Shown: positions 35,394 through 44,827 of the stretch, one piece after another
Position numbering within the stretch: the first letter of the stretch is position 1
Layout of the letters: the number at the start of each line of letters is the position of its first letter
Source of the DNA: Amycolatopsis sp. EV170708-02-1
Lineage (GTDB): Bacteria; Actinomycetota; Actinomycetes; Mycobacteriales; Pseudonocardiaceae
Reading direction: 5' to 3'
DNA length: 64,000 nt
Assembly (NCBI RefSeq): GCF_022479115.1
Contig: NZ_CP092497.1
Location: forward strand, 1,612,001 to 1,676,000
Position numbers and translations under genes: made by a program
Notes under the pieces: model-generated
Database searches by the model: none
What the model was told of the DNA's origin: nothing
What the model saw: only the letters and a program-made list of their open reading frames with translations

Positions 35394-36475
35394 TCACGGC
35401 GTGAACGAACAGAACCGCGTCGGACCGACTCGCGCGTCACGGGGGAAGTTCGTCGCGGCGAACGACCAGCCGCCGAAGGCGTTCGCCACCGCTTCCGGGT
35501 TGTTCGGGGAGGGGGCCCCGGCGTTGTCGACGAAGATCCAGCCGGACCAGGTCGCGCCACCGTCGAACGACGAATTGCGGTAGAGCGGCCGAGTGTTCGT
35601 ACGCGGCTCGTCACCCCGGACGAACACGACCAGTTCACCCGAACCGGTCGCCGCCGCGCCCGGCTCGGACAACGCACCGCCCGGCGGCGCGCCCAAGTCC
35701 TGGTACGGGGTGAAGAACGAGCCGTTGGCCGAGATCTTGTAGACCCTCGAATTCGATCCGCGGACGAAGGTGTCGATCAGCCCGGGTCCGCGTGACACGG
35801 CGATCTGGTCACCGATGATGCCGCCGCCGAGCCCGACCCAGGCACTCCATACGCCGCCGACTCGTTCCACGTAGTACAGGTCGCCGGCCTGGCCTCTGGT
35901 GAACACCCCGACATGGCCGGGGATCGTGGAAACGCCGATCGGGCTGGACGTCAGAACGCCGCCGAGGCTGGTGTGCGGACCCCAGGCGCCGTTCTGGAAT
36001 TCCCGGAACCACAGCTGTTTGTTGGAGCCTCGATAGAAAACGATGAGATGCCCGGGCCCGAGTGCGACCGGGTGCGGGTTGTAGGTGACTACGCCGCCCA
36101 GGCTCAGCCACCCGCTGGACACGCCATTGGTGAATTGCAGATACTGAAGGGTGTTGTCGCCGCCGGCGATGAACACCGCCGAGTGCCCTGGCCCCAGGAG
36201 ACCGCTCCCGGTTCGGAGCGCGACGTGCCACCCAGCGGCTGGGCGCCGAGCACGGTATTCGTGCGCGGGTCCACCTGGGCGCGTGACGTGGTCCCGGTGA
36301 GCCCGGTCTTGTAGACATCCACCGTCCCATCCGACATCGATACCAGTCCGGGATCGAAGTTGTTGCCGCTTCCGATTTCCGCGCACCCCGTGGCGGCGCC
36401 GGCCGGCACGACCGGCCCCAGCAGGCCGGTGATCAGCCCGGCGACGATCACGAAGACTTTCGTTACCGCACGCAT
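35394..36475 (-). pseudogene. Secreted PLL-like beta-propeller protein, frameshifted
   Basis: Start ATG 36475 has AGGAGG 4 bases upstream. A Sec signal (VTKVFVIVAGLITGLLGPVVPAGAA) and the first propeller blade (FDPGLVSMSDGTVDVYKTGLTG) are in one frame. The rest continues in another frame with repeated blades (PGHLIVFYRGSNKQLWFREF, PGHVGVFTRGQAGDLYYVERV, PGLIDTFVRGSNSRVYKI). The switch is at about 36192-36195, where one extra G in the TGGGGCCAGGG run (minus strand) restores W-G-P-G-H-S. Total length is one base short of a whole codon count. Either a sequencing error or a recent inactivation. Such propellers bind glycans. Confidence 0.75.
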
Positions 36476-36817
36476 GTTTCCTCCTTGCATACACGCGGAT
36501 GTGAGATTCCCGGCCAGGCCGATTCGGTGAATCGGCGGCCACTCGTCCTTCCCTTGCGCTGAAGGACTCTGCCGGTGGTGCCATACGGAAATGTTGTGGA
36601 TATGTTGTGGTGACCGGAACCCGGCTCGCCCCGGGTGCGATCGCGTGCCCGCGCACCGGGGGCGCGTCGTCACGCGCCCGGCCGTCGCACCCCACGTTTC
36701 CTCACAACGAAAACCGTGGAACGCCTCCTGTCGCCGCTGGTTTGCTCGACGCGACCAGCGGGGACCGGGGCGATGCCGGTAGAGGTCTCCGCCCGGTCGC
36801 GAACCAGGGGAGGTTTC
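36476..36817. promoter_or_regulatory. Divergent control region between two propeller genes
   Basis: 342 bases without a gene. Seen: GCCGATTC-GGT-GAATCGGC (36518-36536), a perfect 8-bp-arm palindrome in the leader of the minus gene; and ATGTTGTGG twice, 11 bp apart (36591-36599, 36602-36610), one helical turn, as expected for tandem binding of a regulator. Neither matches a site I can name. Confidence 0.4.
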
Positions 36818-38397
36818 ATGAAACGATCATTGGCCACGTCACTGGCGGTCACGGGGGTCTTGGTGACATCACTGATCCCGGTGACCGCGTCCGATGCCGC
36901 ACTGCTGGCAAGACCCGACTATCCCGCCGCGCGGTGGGTAGCCGCGGATCCCCACAACTGGGGCGGCCGAAATGGCGACGCCATCACCGCGATCGCACTG
37001 CACACCTTCGATCCCGAACCGCCCGCGGTGCCGGACTACGAAAGCACGATCCGGTTCTTCGCCAACCCGAACGCGGCCCAGACGAGCGCGCACTACGTGA
37101 TCCGGTCCAGCGACGGGGAGATCACGCAGATGGTGCAGAATCAGGATCGGGCCAATCATGTGAGCGGTCATAACGGCAACACGATCGGCATCGAGCACGA
37201 GGCGACCAGCCGCCAGGAGAAGTGGTACACGGACATCATGATGCGTTCGTCGGCCGCTTTGGTGCGCGATCTTTGCGAGCGTTATCTGATTCCGAGGACG
37301 GGCAGTTCCGACCCGGACGAGCAGAGCGGCGGGATCAGGGGCACAACCAGTTCTCCGGCCACGAGGGCAACTCCGACCCCGGTAAGTTCTGGTACGAACG
37401 GCACGAGGCGTATCTGCAGAAGGTCCGCGGGGGCAAGCGGGACGCGGCCGTGCCGTTCGGCGGGCAGTACCAGATCTTCCAGCGTCAGCGGGACCACAGC
37501 ATCCAGCAACGGGTGTGGGACGGTTCGGCCTGGCGTGGCTGGGCCGACCTCGGCGGATCGTTCGCGGGCGAACCGGCCGCTGTCGCGTTCGGGCGGCAGA
37601 TGCACGTATTCGGGATCGACCGGGCGACCCGTCAGCTGCGCACCCGATACTGGGATCCGGCCGGCGGTTGGTCGAACTGGGCGGAGCCCGGTGGAACGCC
37701 GGCCCGGCTGCGAGGCAACCCGTCCGCGGTCGTGATCGGTCAGAACCTCCACGTCTTCGCCCGTGGCGAGAACAACCAGGTCTACGAAGCACGCTGGTCC
37801 GGTGGCGGGTGGCGCTGGACGAACCTCGGGGGCACGGTCGTCGGTGATCCGGCGGCACTCGATTTCGGTGGGCAGGCTCAGGTCTACGCGCTCGGCTCCG
37901 ATCAGCGGCTGTACAGCAACGTGCTCGGCGGCTCGGGATGGGGCGGCTGGGCGAAGAGCGGAGAGCCCGGTGCGCGGTTGACCGGGACCCCCTCGGTGAT
38001 TCGCTTCGGCGGTCAGGCGCAGGCGTTCGTGCAGGGGCTCAACGGCAACGTGTATCAGGCGGTTTGGAACCGGGAAGGTGGTTGGACGTGGCACAACCTC
38101 GGCGGTGCGATCTTCGGTGACCCGTCCGCCACGGTCGTCGGATCCACGGTCCGGGTGGCGGCCCTGGGTACCGACAGCAGGCTCTGGACCGACTCCTGGT
38201 CGGCGAACGGCTGGACCGGCTGGCAAAAGGCAGCAGGCGGGCCGTCGGGCGGGCTCACCGGGACGCCGACCGCGATGGCCTTCGGGAACCAGCTCCAGGT
38301 CACGGTGCAGGGCCTGAACGGGCGGGCTCACCAAGCCGCCTGGCAGCCCGGCAGTAACTGGTGGTGGGCCGACCTGGGCGGCACGGCGGCGAACTAG
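36818..38397 (+). pseudogene. N-acetylmuramoyl-L-alanine amidase with PLL-like propeller, frameshifted
   Basis: ATG 36818 follows GGGGAGG. The first frame gives a Sec signal (KRSLATSLAVTGVLVTSLIPV) and an Amidase_2 domain (ITAIALHTFD, FANPNAAQTSAHYVIRSSDGEITQMVQ, NTIGIEHEATS). The domain ends in a second frame (GHNQFSGHEGNSDPGKFW) followed by about 300 residues of propeller blades (VFGIDRATRQLRTRYWDPAGG; VFARGENNQVYEARWSGGG). The junction is at GGGG 37338-37341; one more G restores G-I-R-G-H-N-Q. Total length is one base short. If intact it would be a peptidoglycan hydrolase with a glycan-binding propeller. The first zinc ligand, usually in H-x-T, appears in A-L-H-T-F. Confidence 0.78.
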
Positions 38398-38409
38398 GGG
38401 CGACAAAGT

Positions 38410-38452
38410 ACGCCGTGGCCGACGAACCGACCGTGTTCGCCGGCCACGGCGT
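38410..38452. terminator. Hairpin terminator after the amidase gene
   Basis: 11-bp perfect stem ACGCCGTGGCC with 38442-38452, 21-base loop. Confidence 0.75.
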
Positions 38453-38603
38453 GCCCGTGCCACGAGACGGCTTCGGCCAAGCGGCCGAAGAACACCGGCC
38501 TGCTTGATCCGATTGGCGGGTTTTCCGGACCGCACAACGGCAACATCATGGAAATGGTGCGATAAAGGCGCTGCGGGGCGAGCAACCTCGGGGGGGAGCC
38601 AGG

Positions 38604-39578
38604 GTGCTGCGAATTCACTTCACCGACGCGGATATTTCTCGGATCACCATCGCGGAGGACGTCGATGCGTCATGGGAGACTTTGTTCAGTCTCCACCTTT
38701 TACAAGAACCGGACGAAATCCTCACTTTCGATCATTGGCGGCGCCGGATAAGGGCGGAAATTCCCGCCTGGATTCCGCTTCTGCTGGAGTTGGCGCCGCC
38801 TCGCGGCTATTCTGCGGACTTTCTCACTCCGGGGCGTGGAGAAACCGACTCGGCTACGGTGATCGACCGCATAATGTCCACGCCCCGTCGTCGACTACAA
38901 GACAACGTGGCCTGTCTCGCGGATCGACGGCCGCCGACGCCGTGGACGCGCAAGCTGGCGGACGGCGATGTCACCGCCCTGCGGGAGCTCGGTACTGCTC
39001 TGGACCGGTACTACCAGCGGGCGGTCGCGCCGTATCGAGGGCGGCTGCGCGCGCACGTCGAGGCCGACCGATCGCGGCGCGGCAAGGCGTTGCTGACCGG
39101 TGGGGTCGACCGGCTGCTCGCCACCCTTCATCCGCGGGTCGCCTGGCGGCCACCGGTGTTGCAGGTGCTCGACTACGTCGACCAGGACCTCCATCTGCAC
39201 GGCAGAGGCCTGGTGCTCCTTCCGTCGCATTTCTGCCGCCACCATCCGGTGACCCTGAAAGACGCAGATCTGCCCCCGGTGCTCGCCTACCCGGTGAACC
39301 CCGGTTTCGCCTGGCTCACGCCGGACAGGCCTGCCTCGCAGGACCCGGTGACCACCCTGCTGGGTCGCACTCGCGCCGCCACGCTGCGCGCCAGCACCAC
39401 AGCGGTCACCACGACCGACCTCGCCCGCCGGATCGGGTTGTCCCCTCCCAGCGCGAGCAAGCACGCCAGAGTGCTGCGGGAGGCAGGCCTGATCACCACC
39501 CGGCGCGATGGCGGCGCCGTCATCCACCAGGTGTCCGGCCTTGGCGTGGCGGTTCTCAACGGCGAGTTGCCCGCCTGA
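38604..39578 (+). CDS. ArsR-type regulator with DUF5937-like N-terminal domain
   Basis: 324 residues, the paralogue of the protein at 9255. The N-terminal part has DADISRITIAEDVDASWETLFSLHLL and ADFLTPG; the C-terminal winged helix is LLGRTRAATLRASTTAVTTTDLARRIGLSPPSASKHARVLREAGLITTRRDGGAVIHQVSGLG. Start GTG 38604 has a G-rich GGGGGGGAG site upstream. No divergent target gene; it stands alone between the amidase and the M20 peptidase, so the regulon is unknown. Confidence 0.82.
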   Translation: MLRIHFTDADISRITIAEDVDASWETLFSLHLLQEPDEILTFDHWRRRIRAEIPAWIPLLLELAPPRGYSADFLTPGRGETDSATVIDRIMSTPRRRLQDNVACLADRRPPTPWTRKLADGDVTALRELGTALDRYYQRAVAPYRGRLRAHVEADRSRRGKALLTGGVDRLLATLHPRVAWRPPVLQVLDYVDQDLHLHGRGLVLLPSHFCRHHPVTLKDADLPPVLAYPVNPGFAWLTPDRPASQDPVTTLLGRTRAATLRASTTAVTTTDLARRIGLSPPSASKHARVLREAGLITTRRDGGAVIHQVSGLGVAVLNGELPA

Positions 39579-39704
39579 AGCTCGTTCCGCGCACTCGGTG
39601 TGCTTGAGCGCGATGTGGCGGCACACGGGGGAGTGGGCGGTCACACGCCGTCCACCACACGGCGGCAGCGGGTCGGCGGGCTCCACCAATGGTAGGAATG
39701 CCTG

Positions 39705-41027
39705 GTGACCGAACCGAATTTGATCGAAGCAGCAGCCGAAGAGGCAGTCACCCTCACCAGTGAACTGATCCGCATCGACACCACCAACACCGGTGACCCC
39801 GACACGCTCGTCGGTGAACGCGCCGCGGCAGAGTACGTCGCCGAGAAGCTCACCGACGCGGGCTACGAGATCACCTATGTCGAGTCCGGCGGCAAGGACC
39901 GCCACAACGTGATCGTCCGGCTGCCGGGCGCCGACCCCTCGCGCGGCGCGCTCCTGATCCACGGTCACCTCGACGCCGTCCCCGCCGACGCCTCGGAGTG
40001 GTCGGTCCACCCGTTCTCCGGCGCCATCCAGGACGACTACGTCTGGGGCCGCGGCGCCGTGGACATGAAGGACATGTGCGGGATGGCGCTCGCGCTGGCC
40101 CGGCACTACAAGATCAACGGCATCGTCCCGCCGCGTGACCTCGTCTTCGCGTTCCTGGCCGACGAAGAGGCGGGCGGCAAGTACGGCGCGCAGTGGCTGG
40201 TCGAGAACCGGCCGGAGCTGTTCGAGGGCGTCACCGAGGCGATCAGCGAGGTCGGCGGCTTCTCGATCACGCTGAAGGACAACGTCCGCGCGTATCTCAT
40301 CGAGACGGCCGAGAAGGGTATCCGCTGGATGAAGCTGCGGGTGCGCGGCACCGCCGGCCACGGCTCGATGATCCACCGCGACAACGCCGTCACCAAGCTG
40401 TCGGAGGCCGTCGCCAGGCTCGGCAACCACCGCTTCCCCCTGGTCATGACCGACTCCGTCCGCGAGTTCCTGGACGGCGTCACCGAGATCACCGGCTGGG
40501 ACTTCCCCGAGGACGACATCGAGGGTTCCGTCGCGAAACTCGGCAACATCTCCCGGATGATCGGCGCGACCCTGCGCGACACGGCGAACCCGACGATGCT
40601 CACCGCGGGCTACAAGTCGAACGTCATCCCTTCGGTCGCGGAGGCGTCGGTCGACTGCCGGATCCTGCCCGGCCGCCTCGAGGCGTTCAACGCCGAGCTG
40701 GAAGAGATCCTCGGCCCGGACATCGAGAAGGAATGGATGGAGCTGCCGCCGGTCGAGACGACCTTCGACGGTGCCCTGGTCGATGCCATGACCAACGCCG
40801 TCCTTGCCGAAGACCCGGGCGCCCGCACGCTGCCGTACATGCTTTCCGGCGGCACCGACGCGAAGTCCTTCCAGTCGCTCGGGATCCGCAACTTCGGGTT
40901 CGCCCCACTGCAGCTGCCCGCAGACCTCGATTTCTCGGCGCTGTTCCACGGAGTCGACGAGCGTGTCCCGGTCGACGCGCTGAAGTTCGGCGTCCGCGTG
41001 CTCGACCGCTTCCTCCGCTCGGCCTGA
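39705..41027 (+). CDS. M20/M28-family metallopeptidase (dipeptidase-like)
   Basis: 440 residues. GALLIHGHLDAVPAD (first metal His and Asp), WGRGAVDMKDMCG (bridging Asp), FLADEEAGGKYGAQW (catalytic Glu-Glu), GTAGHGSMIHRDNAV (dimerisation-domain His) and MLSGGTDAKSFQSLGIRNFGFAP (C-terminal ligand region) are in the M20 order. It hydrolyses small peptides or N-acylated amino acids in the cytosol. GTG 39705 is preceded by TAGGAA at 6 bases, a slightly imperfect leaderless arrangement. It overlaps the next gene by TGATG. Confidence 0.92.
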   Translation: MTEPNLIEAAAEEAVTLTSELIRIDTTNTGDPDTLVGERAAAEYVAEKLTDAGYEITYVESGGKDRHNVIVRLPGADPSRGALLIHGHLDAVPADASEWSVHPFSGAIQDDYVWGRGAVDMKDMCGMALALARHYKINGIVPPRDLVFAFLADEEAGGKYGAQWLVENRPELFEGVTEAISEVGGFSITLKDNVRAYLIETAEKGIRWMKLRVRGTAGHGSMIHRDNAVTKLSEAVARLGNHRFPLVMTDSVREFLDGVTEITGWDFPEDDIEGSVAKLGNISRMIGATLRDTANPTMLTAGYKSNVIPSVAEASVDCRILPGRLEAFNAELEEILGPDIEKEWMELPPVETTFDGALVDAMTNAVLAEDPGARTLPYMLSGGTDAKSFQSLGIRNFGFAPLQLPADLDFSALFHGVDERVPVDALKFGVRVLDRFLRSA

Positions 41028-41905
41028 TGCCCGGTCTGCTGGCCGCCGACGGGACACCCCTGCACTTCGAGCGCTGGGGTGATCCGTCGGCGCCGGTGAC
41101 CGTCGTCCTCCTCCACGGGTACGCCCTCGACAGGCGGAGCTGGCGCGCCGTCGCGCCGGTGCTGGCCGAGGCCTCCGAGGACCAGCTCGCCGTGGTGGCC
41201 TACGACCAGCGCGGGCACGGGGAATCCGGTGAGGTCCGGGCCGCGTCGGCGACCATGGGGCACCTCGCCGACGATCTGGCCGAGGTACTGGCGAAGGTGG
41301 TCCCCGACGGCAAGGTCGTCCTGGTCGGCCACGACATGGGCGGGCTCGCGATCCTTTCACTCGCCCAGCGCCATCCGGACGTCTTCGCGGCGCGAGTGGC
41401 GGGAATCGGGTTGCTCGCCATGTCGGCGGGCGGCGTCACCCCGGACGCGATCTGGCCGAACGCGCTCGGCAAACTCGGCCGTGACCTGGAGATGGTCTTC
41501 GGAACCAAACTGATCGGCCTGGTGCGGGAACATACGAGCAAGGCGGTGACCGCCGGGCTGCGGTGGTGGCTCTTCGGGGACGATCCGGTGCCCGCCGACG
41601 TCGAACTGACGGTGCGGATGATCCGCGGCAACTGGCCGCAGACGGTGTCGGCGTTCCGCCCGGCGCTGGACGCCTACACGCGGGAATCGGCGTTGTCGCA
41701 GGTCGGCGCGGTGCCGGTGATCGCGATCGTGGGGGAGCGCGACAAGCTGGTGCCCACGGCGGACGTCGAGGAACTGGCGGGCGCGGTGCGGAACGGCACG
41801 TCCGTGGTGCTGCCAGGGGTCGGGCACGTCGTCCCGCTGGAGGCGGCCCCGCAGGTGGTGCCGCGCCTGCTGGCCCTGGCGAACCGGGCCCACCGACAAG
41901 ACTGA
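41027..41905 (+). CDS. Alpha/beta hydrolase
   Basis: 292 residues. VVLLHGYALDRRSW is the oxyanion-hole region, LVGHDMGGLAIL carries an Asp at the usual nucleophile position (G-H-D-M-G), and AIVGERDKLVPTADVEEL and GVGHVVPLEAAPQV give the acid and catalytic His. An Asp nucleophile is typical of haloalkane dehalogenases and epoxide hydrolases rather than Ser esterases, so one of those reactions should be considered. Start ATG 41027 overlaps the peptidase stop. Confidence 0.85.
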   Translation: MPGLLAADGTPLHFERWGDPSAPVTVVLLHGYALDRRSWRAVAPVLAEASEDQLAVVAYDQRGHGESGEVRAASATMGHLADDLAEVLAKVVPDGKVVLVGHDMGGLAILSLAQRHPDVFAARVAGIGLLAMSAGGVTPDAIWPNALGKLGRDLEMVFGTKLIGLVREHTSKAVTAGLRWWLFGDDPVPADVELTVRMIRGNWPQTVSAFRPALDAYTRESALSQVGAVPVIAIVGERDKLVPTADVEELAGAVRNGTSVVLPGVGHVVPLEAAPQVVPRLLALANRAHRQD

Positions 41906-41910
41906 CCTCC

Positions 41911-41938
41911 TTGACAAAAACTCTTTTCGGTGACACCT
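41911..41938 (+). promoter_or_regulatory. Promoter of the ArsR/SRPBCC operon
   Basis: Perfect -35 TTGACA (41911-41916), then 16 bp to ACACCT (41933-41938), which lies 7 bases before ATG 41946, again a leaderless arrangement. Confidence 0.5.
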
Positions 41939-41945
41939 TCGTGCC

Positions 41946-42542
41946 ATGTTCTCCGTTGCGGTGATCGAGGACGCGGAAGCGGCCGAAGTGTCGCTGGATC
42001 CGGTCCGGGCCAGGCTCCTCGCCGAACTCGCCGAGCCGGCGTCGGCCACGATGCTGGCCGCGCGGGTGGACCTGCCGAGACAGAAGGTGAACTACCACCT
42101 CCGCGCGCTGGAGAAACACGGGCTGGTCGAGCTCGTCGAGGAGCGGCGGAAGGGCAACGTCACCGAGCGCATGATGCGCGCGACGGCCTCCTCGTACGTC
42201 ATCTCGCCGACGGCGCTCTCGGCCGTGCAGCCCGATCCTGCGCAGTCACCGGACCGGCTGTCCGCGCGCTGGCTGCTCGCGGTGGCGGGCAGGCTGGTGC
42301 GCGACGTCGGCCTTCTGATCACCGGCGCGACCAAGGCACGCAAACGGGTCGCGACCTTCGCGATCGACGGCGAGGTGCGGTTCTCCTCCGCCGCGGACAG
42401 GGCCGCGTTCGCCGAAGAGCTCACCGTCGCGATCACGAATCTGGTGAGCAAATACCACGACGAAGGCGCCGAACAGGGCCGCGATCACCGGATCGTCGTC
42501 GCCGTCCATCCGAGCGTCAAAACCGAGCCCGAGGAGCGCTGA
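41946..42542 (+). CDS. ArsR-family winged-helix regulator
   Basis: 198 residues. The N-terminal winged helix (VRARLLAELAEPASATMLAARVDLPRQKVNYHLRALEKHGLVELVEERRKGNVTERMMRA) is a helix-turn-helix of the ArsR/HTH_20 type. The C-terminal half (FAIDGEVRFSSAADRAAFAEELTVAITNLVSKYHDE) is conserved in regulators paired with AHSA1 proteins. Start ATG 41946 sits right behind a -10. It abuts the SRPBCC gene with no gap, the common ArsR-AHSA1 pair. Confidence 0.87.
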   Translation: MFSVAVIEDAEAAEVSLDPVRARLLAELAEPASATMLAARVDLPRQKVNYHLRALEKHGLVELVEERRKGNVTERMMRATASSYVISPTALSAVQPDPAQSPDRLSARWLLAVAGRLVRDVGLLITGATKARKRVATFAIDGEVRFSSAADRAAFAEELTVAITNLVSKYHDEGAEQGRDHRIVVAVHPSVKTEPEER

Positions 42543-43289
42543 GTGGGCCACGAATTCGAGATCACCGACCGCCTCGAGGTCGACGCGACGCCCGAACAGG
42601 TCTGGGACGCCATCGCGACCGGACCGGGGATCACGTCGTGGTTCATGGGCCGCAACGAGGTCGACGGCGGTGTCGGCGGAACCGTGAAGACCGCGTTCGG
42701 CGGCTACGAGCCCACGTCGGCGATCACCTCGTGGGACCCGCTGGAGCGGCTCGTCTACGGCACGGAACCCGCACCGGACGGACGGTTCGTCGCCTACGAG
42801 TTCCTCATCGAGGGCCGCTCCGGCGGCAGCACCGTGCTGCGGACCGTGACGAGCGGTTTCCTGCCCGGCGACGACTGGGAAGACGAGTTCGAGGCGATGA
42901 CCACGGGTGGCGAGCTGTTCCTCCGCACCCTCGTCGAGTACCTCAACCGGTTCGCCGGCCGGAAGGCCGTGCCGGTGACGGTGTTCGGGCCGATGATCGG
43001 GGACTGGGACAGCGCGTGGCTGAAGCTGGGCCGGGAGCTCGGCCTCGCCGGGCGGCCGGAAACGGGGGACCGGGTCCGGCTCTCCACCGACTCCGTGTCC
43101 ACCGTGGACGGCGAGGTCTATCTCGCGAACGCGCAGACGGTCGGCATCCGGACCGCGGACTCGTTCCTGCGCTTCGTGCGCGGGTTCGCCGGGCCGATGT
43201 GCGCGATGCATCACCTGTTCGGCGACGTCGACCCCGCGGAACAGGACGCGCTCTGGGCCGACTGGCTCGGCCGGGTCTTCAAGAGCTGA
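42543..43289 (+). CDS. SRPBCC/AHSA1-domain protein
   Basis: 248 residues. FEITDRLEVDATPEQVWDAIATGPGITSWFMGRNEVDGGVGGTVKTAFGGYEPTSAITSWDPLERLVYG is the START/AHSA1 fold with its hydrophobic ligand cavity. The C-terminal part (residues 125-248) is an added domain. Ligand not known. GTG 42543 directly follows the ArsR stop. The 3' end (Phe-Lys-Ser-stop) is repeated 184 bases downstream as part of a 24-bp direct repeat. Confidence 0.85.
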   Translation: MGHEFEITDRLEVDATPEQVWDAIATGPGITSWFMGRNEVDGGVGGTVKTAFGGYEPTSAITSWDPLERLVYGTEPAPDGRFVAYEFLIEGRSGGSTVLRTVTSGFLPGDDWEDEFEAMTTGGELFLRTLVEYLNRFAGRKAVPVTVFGPMIGDWDSAWLKLGRELGLAGRPETGDRVRLSTDSVSTVDGEVYLANAQTVGIRTADSFLRFVRGFAGPMCAMHHLFGDVDPAEQDALWADWLGRVFKS

Positions 43290-43485
43290 AGGGCGCTTTC
43301 ACCGCATCGCATGCGTGATCCGATGGACGACACAGGTGACGGAAAGGACGACACGCGTGTCCAGATGGACGACACGTGTGTCGTCCCTCCAATCACGCGT
43401 GTCGTCCATCGGATCACGCGAGATCGCGGTTCGGTCCCGGCGGCCGACGCTCGCCCTGGTGTTCAAGAGCTGAAGGGCGCTTTCA
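43278..43485. repeat. 24-bp direct repeats flanking a long nested palindrome (family E)
   Basis: Identical 24-bp copies lie at 43278-43301 (covering the SRPBCC stop) and 43462-43485, each containing TTCAAGAGCTGA and GAAGGGCGCTTTC. Between them are perfect 21-bp inverted arms (43313-43333, 43399-43419; start GCGTGATCCGATGG) enclosing GGACGACAC-GT-GTGTCGTCC (43367-43386). Weaker similarity to the SRPBCC 3' end continues upstream of the second copy, as if a tandem paralogue had been lost. Confidence 0.8.
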
Positions 43486-43704
43486 GGTGATGAGGCCGGG
43501 CAGGGGAGTGGCGGTGCGCTTGCGGCGCAACCACACCCTCCGGGTCCCGTCCGAGTAGAGCCGGACGGTCGAAAGCTCCCAGCCGGCGAACTCGGCGTGG
43601 ATCGACAGCTGCGTCGCCGCCGCCCGCCGGGAAACACCAGGAGGCAGCTGCAGCCGCCGGTACTCCCAATCCCCTTCGACCACCGCCTCGTCCACCACTG
43701 TCAT
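43483..43704 (-). CDS. DUF5703-family protein
   Basis: 73 residues. DWEYRRLQLPPGVSRRAAATQLSIHAEFAGWELSTVRLYSDGTRRVWLRRK is the DUF5703 pattern; function unknown. ATG 43704 overlaps the stop of the lipoprotein gene upstream (ATGA), so the two are co-translated. The gene ends inside the second copy of the 24-bp direct repeat. Confidence 0.85.
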   Translation of the reverse strand: MTVVDEAVVEGDWEYRRLQLPPGVSRRAAATQLSIHAEFAGWELSTVRLYSDGTRRVWLRRKRTATPLPGLIT

Positions 43705-44714
43705 GGCGTGATCACCTGGATCCCTTCTCCGATGGCCGAGCCGACGACCACACGGCCGCCCTGCTCGTCGACGGTGACCGAATCTGGCTGCCGCACGGTG
43801 GGGAACCGGTGCTTCTCGATCGGCTCTCCACCGCGGACGTCGAAACCGACGACCTCGTTGCGTTCGGTGAGCGTGACCCAGGCGAGGCCGCGGGTGCGGT
43901 CGTAGGCGATGCCGTACGCCCCGCCGGGAACGGGATAGCGCTGGCGCAACAACAGCGGAGTGGTGGAGAACGCCAGCAGAGCGCCCGCGCGCGCGTCGGT
44001 GACGAAGACCCGGCCGAGATCGTCGGTGACCGCGTTGGCCGCGCCGTCACCGGCACGCAGGCCCTCGCCGATCTTGCCCTCGGCGAGGTCGACGGCGAAC
44101 AGGGCGGTGCGGAGCTTGTCGAGCACGACCACGCCGTCACCGGTGCTCAGCACGTCGTCGGCGCTGTAGATCTGACCGGTGATGGTCCTCGGCCCCGCGT
44201 TCTTCGAAAGCACCTCGACGGCCTTGCGGTCCCGGACGGAGACCAGCGTCGCGTCGCCGTCGGCGAGACCGGCCGACGGCTGCCCCGCCACCGGCACCGT
44301 CTCCAGCGCGCCGCCGGGCAGGGAGACCTTCGCCAGCAGGCTCTTGCCGGGAACGCTGGCGAGCACCTGGGAGCCCGAGACCGTGAGCCGCTCGGCCGGA
44401 CCGGGCAGGGCCACCGTCGTCTTGGGGGTGTCAAGGGCGGCGAGATCGTAGATGCGCAGCGAAGGCGGCTCCGAAACGGCGACGACCAGCGACTTGCTCG
44501 CCTCGTCGGTCACCAGGGCTCGCACGCCCGGCACCGCGAACACCGACCCGGCGGGCTTGACGCTCACGGCGGGGGAGACCGCCGCGGTCGCCGCGACAGG
44601 GTTCTGCACGATCTGCAAGGAATCGTTGGGCGTGTCGTCCGTACTGCAGGACGAGAGCACCAGGACACCGGCGAGCGGGATCGCGATCCGGGAAACGGCG
44701 GACAGCCGACCCAC
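43701..44714 (-). CDS. Lipoprotein with YncE-like beta-propeller
   Basis: 337 residues. The N terminus is a lipoprotein signal (AVSRIAIPLAGVLVLSSC, lipobox L-S-S-C). The rest is a seven-bladed-propeller-like repeat (VTDEASKSLVVAVSEPPSLRIYDL, GRVFVTDARAGALLAFS, GIAYDRTRGLAWVTLTERNEVVGFDV, PDSVTVDEQGGRVVVGS). It would be anchored at the outer face of the membrane. Start GTG 44714 has GGAGG 7 bases upstream; the earlier ATG has none. In an operon with DUF5703. Confidence 0.82.
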   Translation of the reverse strand: MGRLSAVSRIAIPLAGVLVLSSCSTDDTPNDSLQIVQNPVAATAAVSPAVSVKPAGSVFAVPGVRALVTDEASKSLVVAVSEPPSLRIYDLAALDTPKTTVALPGPAERLTVSGSQVLASVPGKSLLAKVSLPGGALETVPVAGQPSAGLADGDATLVSVRDRKAVEVLSKNAGPRTITGQIYSADDVLSTGDGVVVLDKLRTALFAVDLAEGKIGEGLRAGDGAANAVTDDLGRVFVTDARAGALLAFSTTPLLLRQRYPVPGGAYGIAYDRTRGLAWVTLTERNEVVGFDVRGGEPIEKHRFPTVRQPDSVTVDEQGGRVVVGSAIGEGIQVITP

Positions 44715-44827
44715 CTTGGTGCCTCCACCTGCTACTCGTCGAACGGACTTGTCCAGCATCCTCCTGGAACTCCACCACGTCACGTCAGCGTCACCCAACA
44801 GTCACCTAATCCAGTATTCGAGACGGC

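Noticed and set aside
36591..36610. DnaA boxes (ATATCCACA on the minus strand)
   Set aside because: One mismatch to the consensus, a single near-site in a tandem repeat, and no origin context.
36192..37341. Programmed ribosomal frameshifting in the two propeller genes
   Set aside because: No slippery heptamer with stem-loop was seen. Single-base loss in G/C runs and similar errors in nearby unrelated genes make sequencing error or decay more likely.
43278..43485. Insertion sequence based on 24-bp direct repeats
   Set aside because: No transposase, the interval is only 160 bp, and the first repeat includes a gene end. A repeat element or deletion scar fits better.
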